DNA from: Methanolinea mesophila
Lineage (GTDB): Archaea; Halobacteriota; Methanomicrobia; Methanomicrobiales; Methanospirillaceae
Assembly: GCF_017873855.1 (NCBI RefSeq)
Contig: NZ_JAGGKR010000001.1
Span: 806,001 to 870,000, forward strand
Direction of reading: 5' to 3'
DNA: 64,000 nucleotides
Part shown: positions 36,074 to 44,132 of the stretch, one piece after another
Position numbering within the stretch: position 1 is the first letter of the stretch
How the letters are laid out: every line of letters starts with the position of its first letter
The notes under the pieces: model-generated
What the model saw: only the letters and a program-made list of their open reading frames with translations
What the model was told of the DNA's origin: nothing
Database searches by the model: none
Made by a program: the position numbers and the translations under genes

Positions 36074-37033
36074 TTGACCGAGCGTAGTGACCCGTTATCT
36101 CCACAGGAAGAAGAGGCCCGCCTTTTTTGCAGGGAAGGCATCCGCCTTACCCGGAGGGGCGAGTACGACCAGGCGCTGCGCTGGTTCTCCAGGTCACTTG
36201 CCAGCGACCCTTCCTGCGCCGACGCGTGGACTGCCCGGGGGGTCGCGCTCGGGAAGATGGGCAGGTTCGAGGAAGAGATCGAGTCCTGTGAGCAGGCCAT
36301 CGCACTCAACCCCCGCCTCTCGATGGCGTTGGTGCATAAAGGATTCGCCCTGGGGAAGATGGGAAAGTTCAAGGAGAAGATTGCCTGCTGCGAGGAAGCC
36401 CTGAAGATTGACCCCGCGAACGCGATGGCCTGGAACGCCAAGGGACACGCCCACGGCGAACTCGGGGATTTCGAAGAGGAACTCAGGTGCAGCGAGATCG
36501 CGCTCTCGCTCCGCCCCCGCTACCTTGGCGCGTGGATGAATCACGGGTACTCCCTGATGATGCTCCGCAGGACACCAGAGGCGATATCATCGTTCTCACA
36601 GGCGATCTGCCTGTTCCCGGGATACTTCTCCGCGTGGGTGAACAAGGGCATCGCCCATGTAATCGCCGGAGAGCCGGAGAAAGCCCTGGAATCGTTCCAT
36701 AAGGCCGAACAGCTCCGCCCGGGGAACGGCAGACTCTGGTTCTGGAAGGGGATCTCCCTCTCTATGACCGGGGAATATGGGGAATCCGCACGGACCATGG
36801 AACTGGTGACAAAGGCCGAACCCCAAAACGCGGACGCGTGGGTGGTCCTTTCTAACTGCTACCTGATGCTCGGAAGGGTCGAGGACTCGGTGCGCTGTTT
36901 CTTCACTGCGTACAAAATCGACAAGGACGACCTGACACACTGTTTCTCCCGGAGCGTGTCCCTCATCCGGGACAGGAATTTCAAGGAGGCACGGCGCTCC
37001 TTAAACGATGCATTCGGGATCCTCGCCCGGTGA
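36074..37033 (+). CDS. Tetratricopeptide repeat protein
   Basis: The 319-residue protein is made almost wholly of TPR units, about eight, for example DAWTARGVALGKMGRFEEEI, MAWNAKGHAHGELGDFEEEL and SAWVNKGIAHVIAGEPEKAL. There is no enzyme domain or membrane helix, so it is likely a cytoplasmic scaffold for protein-protein contacts. The start is a TTG at 36074; no ATG or GTG is found in the early repeats. An AT-rich stretch TTTTTATTTT just before it may be a promoter giving an almost leaderless message. Partners unknown. Confidence 0.85.
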   Translation: MTERSDPLSPQEEEARLFCREGIRLTRRGEYDQALRWFSRSLASDPSCADAWTARGVALGKMGRFEEEIESCEQAIALNPRLSMALVHKGFALGKMGKFKEKIACCEEALKIDPANAMAWNAKGHAHGELGDFEEELRCSEIALSLRPRYLGAWMNHGYSLMMLRRTPEAISSFSQAICLFPGYFSAWVNKGIAHVIAGEPEKALESFHKAEQLRPGNGRLWFWKGISLSMTGEYGESARTMELVTKAEPQNADAWVVLSNCYLMLGRVEDSVRCFFTAYKIDKDDLTHCFSRSVSLIRDRNFKEARRSLNDAFGILAR

Positions 37034-37368
37034 TCCACACCGGTGTCAAGTATAAAAATGCTTCGTAAATGGTCTGTTTTAACCAACAGGCTCATATACT
37101 CTTGTTACCTGGTATAGGTTTATGTGATAGGGATACAAATAGAAGAAGCGAGTCTGTCCGGCGAGCTGCCCGGTATCAGGACACCCTGAATGATGAAAGG
37201 CCCCCCTCAAGGGGGATACTTTTCATCTTCCGGGGTGCGCCTCTTCCAGGCGCTCAAATATTTCCGGACGCTTCACGGGCCCGGTCCATGATGGACGCGG
37301 GGAGCCCGCACCCAGAAGACCAACCCCCTCCGGGCGGGGATCGTATATGCCCGGACACGGACACTACC
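37034..37368. other. Intergenic region with small hairpin
   Basis: The first 100 bases are AT-rich (several TATA-like stretches such as AAGTATAAAAA at 37058-37068). A hairpin CCCCC-TCAA-GGGGG lies at 37202-37215, possibly a terminator. The frame upstream of ATG 37369 is open but has no protein-like character. Confidence 0.4.
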
Positions 37369-37821
37369 ATGACCTCACGAATGCATGCAGCCCATACCAC
37401 GTGTCCCGCCTGCCGGGAAGAGGTATACCTGGATGAACTGGTGAAAGGACGGTGCCCACTCTGCGGGTGTACCCTCGAGGAGTGCGACGACGGAGAGAGC
37501 GAAGGCGAGGAGTTGATCGAGCGGTGCGACTTCTCCTGGCTGGTCTTCAATTACTTTATCTTCAAGAAATTCGACGACATGGGGGTCTCCCCCGTGCAGA
37601 TCATGCAGTTCCTCTCCAATTACGAGGAGCCGTGCGTCCAGAACTTCTCCGGGACCGAGACCTCGTTCGAGTTCGAGCTTCCCTCCCGGTTCATCGACCG
37701 GGTCCGGCCGAAAAAATGCGGGGCCTGCGGGAAGATCTATTTCCGGGGCGGGAAGAAGATCGTCCGCGGTGACCTGGCCCGTCCGGGGCTGCAGCACTCG
37801 TATCGCTGCCCCCGGTGTTAA
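37369..37821 (+). CDS. Protein with two zinc-ribbon motifs
   Basis: The 150-residue protein has one zinc ribbon at the N-terminus (TTCPACREEVYL then RCPLCGCTLEEC) and one near the C-terminus (KKCGACGKIYF then YRCPRC), with a 90-residue middle region rich in aromatic and acidic residues (SWLVFNYFIFKKFDDMG, FLSNYEEPCVQNFSG). ATG 37369 is chosen because the preceding frame (to 37069) has no protein-like character. It may bind nucleic acid or another protein. No family is recognised. Confidence 0.7.
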   Translation: MTSRMHAAHTTCPACREEVYLDELVKGRCPLCGCTLEECDDGESEGEELIERCDFSWLVFNYFIFKKFDDMGVSPVQIMQFLSNYEEPCVQNFSGTETSFEFELPSRFIDRVRPKKCGACGKIYFRGGKKIVRGDLARPGLQHSYRCPRC

Positions 37822-37952
37822 ATTTTTTTAATTCGTGGAATTTTCAATAGTTTTGAACTTTTCACGGAAACTTCGATAAATGCACTTTTTACGAGTTTCG
37901 GGAGTGATTTCACTTGAAAAGTCTGCTGATAAACGAATAACGAAGATAGATT

Positions 37953-38009
37953 CCCACCCCGCTTCGCGGGGTCGGCGCGACGCCTCGTCGGGTCGCGCCT
38001 GGGCCATTT
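37953..38009 (+). repeat. R1 dispersed repeat, copy b
   Basis: Nearly identical to R1a (one difference in the core: CTCGTCGGG in place of CTCGTTGGG). It begins a paired R1-R2 unit between the zinc-ribbon gene and proS, which converge. Confidence 0.85.
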
Positions 38010-38115
38010 CAATTGCACACCTCATTACTCAATTGTGAAAGAAAATTCGCAACACAATTCCGGTATCTATCCAATATCCTTCAGTTTCTAGGGAGAGAGA
38101 AACGATAAACCACCA

Positions 38116-38184
38116 GATCCGCCGCCGGGGCGCCCTTCGGGGCCGGCGGAACCGTCGCGTGGGGGTTTGGGGGCGACAGCCCCC
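38116..38184 (+). repeat. R2 dispersed repeat, full copy c
   Basis: GATCCGCCGCCGGGGCGCCC, GGGGCCGGCGG, GTGGGGGTTTGGGGGCG and ACAGCCCCC in order. The first half forms one hairpin, and the second half a second hairpin (GGGGGC / GCCCCC). Starts 106 bases after R1b ends. Confidence 0.85.
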
Positions 38185-38250
38185 AATTTTCTAATATCTA
38201 TTTACACCCTAGAACATCTTCTAAAAAAGACTTGTTAAAATTAGTTTTCT

Positions 38251-39690
38251 TTAATACGCCTTCCCCACGAGCGTCCCGGTCCCTTCCTTCCCGCAGATCA
38301 CGCATATCCCGTGTACAGGAGGAATCGCTTCAGACCGGACCTCGGTGCCAAGGACGCTCGCCCCGGTCTTCTCCTCTATTGCGTCCGCACACCCGCGGTC
38401 GCCGCACCAGGGGACCACCGCCACGCCGGTCTCGAGTGCGTTCACTAACTCCTGGATCCCGTTCACGACCGAGATCTTCGCCCTGAACTGCTCCAGTGCC
38501 CGCTCCTCGAGTTCGGCGGTGAATGTAGCGAGCCGTTCGGCGACCCCGTCGACAAGGCCCTCCATGGGGATCGCGCCCTTGTGCCCGAGCCTGGTGACCG
38601 CCGTAACCTGGCCCGCGTCGATATCCCGGGGGCCGACTTCCAGCCGGAGCGGCACGCCCCGCATCTCCCAGTAGTAATATTTCGCCCCGGGCCGGAGGTC
38701 GCGGTCGTCCCGTTTTACCCGGAAACCCGCAGCGAGGAGTCGTTCCTCGATCTCCTTCACCGCGTTCGCCACCTCGTCCTTGCGCTTCCCGATGGTGATC
38801 GGGACCAGGACCACCTGCACCGGTGCGACCGCCGGAGGCAGCACCAGGCCCTTGTCGTCTCCGTGGACCCCGATCAGTGCGGCGATGCACCGCTCGGAGA
38901 TGCCGTAGCAGGTCTGGAACGCATACTGCTGTTCCCCCTGCACGTCCTCGTACTGGATGGAAAACGTCCGGGAGAAATGATCGCCCAGGTGGTGCACGGT
39001 CCCGCTCTGCAGGGTCTTCCCGTCGGGCATGATCACGTCCACCGCAATAGTGTGGTCCGCCCCCGGGAACTTGTCCCAGTCCGGCCTCTTTGAGACGATC
39101 ACCGGGATGCAGAGCGTCCTGTAGAACTCCTTGTAGAGACCAATTGCAGTCTGCACCTGTGCCTCGGCATCGTCCCACGTGGTATGGACCGTGTGGGCCT
39201 CCTTAAACGAGGTGATCTCCCGGAGCCTTATGAGCGGCCGGGTATGCTTTGTCTCGTACCGGAAGGTATTCACGATCTGGTAGATCTTCAGCGGGAGGTC
39301 GGCATGGGACCGCACCCAGAGGGAATACATGGGATAGATAGCACACTCGCTGGTGGGGCGGAGCGCCAGTTTGACATCCATGGGCGTGAGCCCCCCGTGG
39401 GTAACCCAGTAGACCTCCTCCTCGAACCCTTTGATGTGCTCGGCTTCTTTCGCAAACTCGGTCTCCGGGATGAGCAGCGGGAAGAGGGCCTCCTGGTGTT
39501 CCCGGTCCATGATGGAACGGAGCCGGTCGTAGACGTTTCTCCGGAGAGAGAACCCGAACGGGTACCAGACGTAGATGCCCTTGACCGGGTAGCGGACATC
39601 CATGATCTCCGCCCGCCACAAAAGTTCGTTATACCAGGCGCTGAAGTCGTGTATCCCGGGGAGTGCCCCCATTTCCTCTTCCATGCCCAT
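38251..39690 (-). CDS. proS: Prolyl-tRNA synthetase (archaeal/eukaryotic type)
   Basis: The 479-residue class II synthetase has [16 protein letters not shown] (motif 2 region), a typical anticodon-binding domain and the C-terminal zinc domain with [12 protein letters not shown] and [10 protein letters not shown], ending in the conserved Ala-Tyr. These are traits of the archaeal/eukaryotic ProS, not of the bacterial one. It charges tRNA-Pro; one such tRNA gene is at 63525-63598. It lies 6 nt downstream of the SpoIIM-like gene on the same strand, so they may be cotranscribed. Confidence 0.96.
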   Translation of the reverse strand: MGMEEEMGALPGIHDFSAWYNELLWRAEIMDVRYPVKGIYVWYPFGFSLRRNVYDRLRSIMDREHQEALFPLLIPETEFAKEAEHIKGFEEEVYWVTHGGLTPMDVKLALRPTSECAIYPMYSLWVRSHADLPLKIYQIVNTFRYETKHTRPLIRLREITSFKEAHTVHTTWDDAEAQVQTAIGLYKEFYRTLCIPVIVSKRPDWDKFPGADHTIAVDVIMPDGKTLQSGTVHHLGDHFSRTFSIQYEDVQGEQQYAFQTCYGISERCIAALIGVHGDDKGLVLPPAVAPVQVVLVPITIGKRKDEVANAVKEIEERLLAAGFRVKRDDRDLRPGAKYYYWEMRGVPLRLEVGPRDIDAGQVTAVTRLGHKGAIPMEGLVDGVAERLATFTAELEERALEQFRAKISVVNGIQELVNALETGVAVVPWCGDRGCADAIEEKTGASVLGTEVRSEAIPPVHGICVICGKEGTGTLVGKAY

Positions 39691-39696
39691 TGCTCC

Positions 39697-40263
39697 TCAA
39701 GCTACAAATTGTAGGATATATGGCGTAATAAAAGCCTCTACGAGGGCTGCAACCGCGACCAGGGGGATTACTATAGTGAGGAAATGCTTCCCCACGGCCT
39801 GTGCGGTTGCTACGGCATCGCCCCCGCCGGTGAGTTCCTTCCACATCCCTCCCGCGAGGGTGAACCCCAGGGCCCCGGCGATGATGAAGGCGGGGATCTC
39901 GAAGATCCCGTGGGGAACTATGGCGGCCGCCACGTAGAGCAGCCCCTTTTCACCGGTGACCAGCTGGAGGATGGCCCCGATCACGAGCCCGTTCGTGCCT
40001 ATCACGAAGAGGGTGAACAGCCCGAAAGTCGCCCCCCCGAGGAAGAGGAGGACGCAGGCCTGGAGGTTGTTCAGGAAGAGATTTCCTGCGAGGAGGAGCG
40101 GTTCGTCGGTCATCAGTTCCCCCATAATCGCCTCGCGGAAGAGGTCGAGGAACTGCTGGCCGACCTCAGGGTTCGCCGCGGCGATCAGGATGCCCCCCGA
40201 AAGGCACAGGGCGAAGAGGAATGCCGTGAATCCCAGGTTTTTCCAGATCGCCGGTTCAGACAT
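39697..40263 (-). CDS. SpoIIM / DUF95-family membrane protein
   Basis: The 188-residue protein has about five hydrophobic helices and the family segments NNLQACVLLFLGGATFG and IVPHGIFEIPAFIIAGALG, which are the signature of the stage II sporulation protein M (SpoIIM) family. In archaea, where there is no sporulation, the role is unknown, perhaps in membrane organisation or as a small permease. It overlaps the DUF63 gene by 8 nt and precedes proS by 6 nt. No catalytic residues stand out. Confidence 0.87.
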   Translation of the reverse strand: MSEPAIWKNLGFTAFLFALCLSGGILIAAANPEVGQQFLDLFREAIMGELMTDEPLLLAGNLFLNNLQACVLLFLGGATFGLFTLFVIGTNGLVIGAILQLVTGEKGLLYVAAAIVPHGIFEIPAFIIAGALGFTLAGGMWKELTGGGDAVATAQAVGKHFLTIVIPLVAVAALVEAFITPYILQFVA

Positions 40264-41101
40264 AGAGGACCATCCTCACCATGTCCCTGATCCCCGGGGC
40301 GAGCCCGACGGTGATCATGGCCAGCACGATCAGGTGCCAGAGGACCGGCGCACCCTCGTGCCTGAACCGCTGGAGGATGTAGATCCCGGGGAAGAGTACC
40401 AGGAGCTTCAGCGGGTACATCACGAATGCCGTTCCGGTGAGGGCGATGAGGTTCGAGCCCACGACGTGAACCTCCATGTAGTGCAGGGGGTGGATATCGA
40501 TCCCGTAGCTGGTCGCGCTCGCATCGAGCAGCTGCCCGAAGATAAGGGCGAGATAGAGGGGGTCGCTCGCATACTCCCACTTCAGCAGGTACCGCATCGC
40601 CGCCCAGACCAGGAACGAAGATACCACGCCCATGGCCAGTATGGTGAACAGCACGTTCAGTGCGATGATCCCCCGCGAAAGCCCGAACGCGGTAAGCACT
40701 CCCGCGACCAGCACGCACCCGGCGACCCCAATCCCTGCATAGTAGGGGATATAGTCCTTGATTACGCCCATTTTCTCGAGCGAATAGGTGACCCCGAGCG
40801 CGATCGCGGTAACCGCGAAGAGCACGAAATAGATCAGGGGGGTGATGAGCAGGTACTGGAAGTCCGAGGTGATCATCCCGGTGTCCTGGACCACGCGGGT
40901 GAGGCCTCCCAGCACCACGAAGGGCAGGGTGGCGATCACGAACCGGCCGTTAATATCGATCTTCGACCAGACGAGCCACCTGTACACCAGGTAAATCGCG
41001 ATAAGAAGCACAATCGCGTAGGTAGTGGTGTCGACGACATTGTAGGGCTGGCCGAAACGTATGGGATCGATGTAGTATTTGTAGATGAATTCCCTAATCA
41101 T
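40256..41101 (-). CDS. DUF63-family integral membrane protein
   Basis: The 281-residue protein from ATG 41101 has about eight membrane helices, and its N-terminal YYIDPIRFGQPYNVVDTTTY and central QLLDASATSYGID are the landmarks of the archaeal DUF63 family. Function is unknown; the family is widespread in methanogens. Its start is only 12 nt from the divergent egsA start, so its promoter must lie inside the egsA 5' region (a possible TATA, TTTATTA on the minus strand, near 41126-41132). Confidence 0.88.
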   Translation of the reverse strand: MIREFIYKYYIDPIRFGQPYNVVDTTTYAIVLLIAIYLVYRWLVWSKIDINGRFVIATLPFVVLGGLTRVVQDTGMITSDFQYLLITPLIYFVLFAVTAIALGVTYSLEKMGVIKDYIPYYAGIGVAGCVLVAGVLTAFGLSRGIIALNVLFTILAMGVVSSFLVWAAMRYLLKWEYASDPLYLALIFGQLLDASATSYGIDIHPLHYMEVHVVGSNLIALTGTAFVMYPLKLLVLFPGIYILQRFRHEGAPVLWHLIVLAMITVGLAPGIRDMVRMVLYV

Positions 41102-41113
41102 TCTCTGATCTAA

Positions 41114-42193
41114 ATGGGCACGGAGGGTAATAAAGTACTGAAGAGCAAACAATTCGACAAATCACGGTGGTTGCAGCTCCCCCGGGACGTGGTGATCGGC
41201 CATGATGCCCTCTCCCAGATCGCCACGGTGGCGGGAGACCTCCGCCTCGGCTCTTCTGTGCTGGTGGTCACCGGGAGCCATACCGGTGAACTCGCCGGGA
41301 AGAAGGTTATCTCGCTTCTCTCCGGAGATTACACGGTTTCAACATTCGTCTCCGATACCCTGGATATGGAAGTGATCGCCAGGGCTGAAGCCGCCGCGGA
41401 GAAGGCGGACTTTCTCGTGGGTGTCGGGGGCGGGAGGGTGATCGATACCGCGAAGATCGCGTCCTATAACACAGACAGGCAGTTCATCAGCGTCCCCACC
41501 GCCGCATCCCATGACGGGATCGCCTCTGCCCGTGCCTCCGTCTCTTCGGGCGACGGGAACGTCTCCCTCCAGGCCCACCCGCCGATCGCGGTGGTCGCCG
41601 ATACGGGGGTAATCGCCGCCGCCCCCCATCGCCTCCTCGCATCCGGGTGTGCGGACATCATCTCCAACTATACCGCCATCCTCGACTGGGAGCTCGCTCA
41701 CCGCCTTCGGGGGGAGGAGGTCTCCGAGTATGCCCTCGCACTCTCGAAGATGACCGCCGAGCAGGTGATGGAGCATGCCGGCGCGATCAAGCCTCACCAG
41801 GAGGAGACCGCCTGGTTCGTGACCAAGGCGCTGGTGGCCTCCGGTGTCGCCATGAGCATCGCGGGATCCTCCCGCCCGGCGAGCGGCGGTGAGCACAAGT
41901 TCGGGCACGCCCTCGAACGGCTTGCTCCGGGAAAGGCGCTCCACGGCGAGGCCTGCGGTATCGGGACCATCATCACCATGTACCTCCACGGGGGCGACTG
42001 GCGGGCGATTCGCGCCGCACTCAGGGCGATAGGTGCCCCGATAACCCCGCGGGACCTGGGGATCGAGGACCGGATCTTTGTGGAGGCCCTCCTCATGGCA
42101 AAGACTATCCGTCCGGAACGATTCACTATCTTAGACATGGGGCTCTCTCCCGAAGCGGCGGAAGACATGGTGAGAATGCTGTACCAGGAGTGA
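41114..42193 (+). CDS. egsA: sn-Glycerol-1-phosphate dehydrogenase
   Basis: The protein of up to 359 residues has the EgsA fold: GVGGGRVIDTAKIAS for NAD(P) binding, SVPTAASHDGIASARAS, and the zinc ligands expected at ISNYTA (Asp), GGEHKFGHALE (His) and LHGEACG (His). It makes the glycerol-1-phosphate backbone of archaeal lipids. ATG 41114 opens the frame, but the family-conserved part starts near WLQLPRDVVIG, so the true start may be downstream (for example TTG 41173). It is followed 2-10 nt later by the UPF0179 gene. Confidence 0.95.
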   Translation: MGTEGNKVLKSKQFDKSRWLQLPRDVVIGHDALSQIATVAGDLRLGSSVLVVTGSHTGELAGKKVISLLSGDYTVSTFVSDTLDMEVIARAEAAAEKADFLVGVGGGRVIDTAKIASYNTDRQFISVPTAASHDGIASARASVSSGDGNVSLQAHPPIAVVADTGVIAAAPHRLLASGCADIISNYTAILDWELAHRLRGEEVSEYALALSKMTAEQVMEHAGAIKPHQEETAWFVTKALVASGVAMSIAGSSRPASGGEHKFGHALERLAPGKALHGEACGIGTIITMYLHGGDWRAIRAALRAIGAPITPRDLGIEDRIFVEALLMAKTIRPERFTILDMGLSPEAAEDMVRMLYQE

Positions 42194-42203
42194 AGTGGCG
42201 GAT

Positions 42204-42650
42204 ATGGTCGAGCCGAAACCGAAAGTAACCCTGATCGGGGCGGAACTGGCACAGCAGGGGCTGGAGTTCGTGTATGAAGGGGAGATCGAGGAGTGCGCAC
42301 CCTGCTCGCTCAAAAAAACCTGCAATAACCTGAAGAGAGGCAAAAAATACCGTATCGTGGGTATCCGTCCGACAAGGCACCCCTGCCAGGTGCACCTGAA
42401 CGGGACCCGGGCGGTCGAGGTTCTGGAGTCGCCCATCCCTGCCCTGATCAACGCGGACATGGCGATAAAAAACACCCGGATCCAGTACGAGTTCTCCTGC
42501 ACCCGGACCACCTGCAGCAACTTTGCGCTCTGCCACCCGGAAGGGATCGTCGAGGGCGACCGGTACGTGGTGATCGAGGTGCTCGGACAGGCTGCCGAAG
42601 CCTGCGAGAAGGGCCGGGCCCTGCAGATGGTCGAGCTCAGATCCGCGTGA
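42204..42650 (+). CDS. UPF0179-family cysteine-rich protein
   Basis: The 148-residue protein from ATG 42204 (GTG 42195 would add three residues) has the cysteine pairs of the UPF0179 family: CAPCSLKKTCNNL and CTRTTCSNFALCHPEG, plus RPTRHPCQVH. The cysteines suggest an iron-sulfur or zinc site. This family is archaeal, often in methanogens, with no known function. It is transcribed with egsA, 10 nt downstream. The R1-R2 repeat pair follows it. Confidence 0.88.
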   Translation: MVEPKPKVTLIGAELAQQGLEFVYEGEIEECAPCSLKKTCNNLKRGKKYRIVGIRPTRHPCQVHLNGTRAVEVLESPIPALINADMAIKNTRIQYEFSCTRTTCSNFALCHPEGIVEGDRYVVIEVLGQAAEACEKGRALQMVELRSA

Positions 42651-42711
42651 TTTTTTCTGATTCTATTTTTTGAAGCAAATTACAGTTTGATGATATTTTT
42701 ATGAAGATATT

Positions 42712-42768
42712 CCCCCCCCGCTTCGCGGGGTCGGCGCGACGCCTCGTCGGGTCGCGCCTGGGCCGTTT
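42712..42768 (+). repeat. R1 dispersed repeat, copy c
   Basis: Matches R1b closely, with a longer C run at its start and GGGCCGTTTTT at its end. Lies between UPF0179 and the convergent ADP-ribosylglycohydrolase gene. Confidence 0.85.
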
Positions 42769-42831
42769 TTAATAGCATCTTGATATCTGATAATTCATCA
42801 GGCACTACGCATCTCAATGATTTATTCCTTT

Positions 42832-42900
42832 GATCCGCCGCCGGGGCGCCCTCCGGGGGCGGCGGAACTATCTTGTGGGGGTTTGGGGGCTACAGCCCCC
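42832..42900 (+). repeat. R2 dispersed repeat, full copy d
   Basis: A full-length copy with GATCCGCCGCCGGGGCGCCC, GGGGGCGGCGG, GTGGGGGTTTGGGGGC and ACAGCCCCC. It begins 63 bases after R1c ends. Confidence 0.85.
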
Positions 42901-42923
42901 ATATTGCATTTTTCTTCCTTTTC

Positions 42924-43805
42924 TCACCGCTCCGAAACCGCCCATAGCCGCCACGCGATCTCCAGCAACCCGGGCAGGTCTTCCAGGGCGGACAGCCAGC
43001 GGACCGGTATCGCCGAAAGCCCGTAGGTCGCCCCGGCAAGTGCCCCGCAGCAGGCCCCCACGGTGTCCGCATCCCCTCCCATGTTCACCGCTGTCACCAG
43101 TGCCTCCTCGAACGACCGGGTTGTCATGAAGGTGTGGACGGCGGCATGGGTGGCAAGCAGAGCGTCGAGAGAAGGAACGGGTTCGTGGGAGAGGAAACTC
43201 CCCAGGTATCCGGCCACCTCCCGGTTTCCACAACGCCGGAGTGCACGGTTGAACGCGAACTCCCGGGACCTCCCCCGGCAGAGCTCGCTCACCATGCGGT
43301 TGAGCCATGCCGAGCAGGCGCAGGCGACCGGGTCGGGGTGGGTGAGCCGGGAACACTCGAGGGAAAGCGGCTCTAGTTCGGGGCCGTTCGAGAACACCCC
43401 GAGGGGGGGCCCCCTCATCACGCTCCCGTTGCTCCGGCTACCCTGTATACGGTCGATCTCCCGTGCGGCAGCGAACGGTTCCCAGCCTGCCCTGGCCATG
43501 AGGAAGACCCGGGATGAAGTCGGTCCGAAAGCCCACGGATATTTGAGGTAACCTGAAACAAGCCTCGATATGAGGTCATAAGGACATAACCCGCGACACG
43601 AGGCCAGGGATTCGGCAAGCGCGAAGGCCTGGATGCTGTCGTCGGTGATTTGGCCGGCGGAACGGGGGAAAAATCCACCGGGCTCCATTTCTGTGAGTTT
43701 TTTCCGTGGAGGGGGGAGCCCTTCCAGGGGCGCACCCAATGCGTCCCCGATCGCGAGCCCAATCAGGGCTCCTCCGGAGTACGAATAACCGGATATAAAG
43801 ATCAC
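42924..43805 (-). CDS. ADP-ribosylglycohydrolase family protein
   Basis: The protein of about 293 residues has the DraG/ARH signature: GLAIGDALGAPLEG at the N-terminus, ITDDSIQAFALAE for metal binding, RSNGSVMRGPPLG, and NMGGDADTVGACCGALAGA at the C-terminus. Such enzymes remove ADP-ribose from proteins or small molecules through two Mg ions. GTG 43805 is proposed, as there is no ATG near the conserved beginning; the frame is open to 43865. The start lies close to a TATA-like sequence, so the exact beginning is doubtful. It is divergent from the UPF0058 gene. Confidence 0.85.
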   Translation of the reverse strand: MIFISGYSYSGGALIGLAIGDALGAPLEGLPPPRKKLTEMEPGGFFPRSAGQITDDSIQAFALAESLASCRGLCPYDLISRLVSGYLKYPWAFGPTSSRVFLMARAGWEPFAAAREIDRIQGSRSNGSVMRGPPLGVFSNGPELEPLSLECSRLTHPDPVACACSAWLNRMVSELCRGRSREFAFNRALRRCGNREVAGYLGSFLSHEPVPSLDALLATHAAVHTFMTTRSFEEALVTAVNMGGDADTVGACCGALAGATYGLSAIPVRWLSALEDLPGLLEIAWRLWAVSER

Positions 43806-43859
43806 CAATAAACTATATGTCGTAACGAAAAGAGTAGTGATTTGAAGAAAGGTGATTGT

Positions 43860-44123
43860 GTGCAAAAAGAGGAACTACTCCATCTCCACATGCTGATGAT
43901 TCATATCAAGAGGTACTTCGAAACGGTCACCAGCGAAGAAATTCCGACGAAAAACTACAATTCCCTTGAGATCTCTCCTGTTCATATTCACAAAAACAAG
44001 AAATGCCACAAGGATGCTATTCTCACCCTCGGCGACGAGATCGTCACCAACATCCGGGGCAGCCACCCCATGGCGGTCGAGTATGCACCCGAGGTCGCAA
44101 CTGAAAAGGTCGCAGCCGAATAA
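43860..44123 (+). CDS. UPF0058-family small helical protein
   Basis: From GTG 43860 the protein has 87 residues (MQKEELLHLHMLMIHIKRYF), preceded by AAGGTGA as a ribosome site; a TTG at 43842 could add six residues. It has the characteristic UPF0058 pattern of an amphipathic helix, SPVHIHKNKKCHKDAILTLG, and a basic middle. The family is restricted to archaea, its role unknown. A TATA box ACTATATG near 43812-43819 serves it. The Elp3 gene follows 9 nt after the stop. Confidence 0.85.
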   Translation: MQKEELLHLHMLMIHIKRYFETVTSEEIPTKNYNSLEISPVHIHKNKKCHKDAILTLGDEIVTNIRGSHPMAVEYAPEVATEKVAAE

Positions 44124-44132
44124 TAGTATGGT

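Noticed and set aside
35692-36441. Minus-strand frame across the degenerate repeat and TPR gene
   Set aside because: It overlaps the TPR gene antisense and its repeat part is Pro/Leu/Ser-rich and low in complexity; it was kept only as part of the tandem repeat observation.
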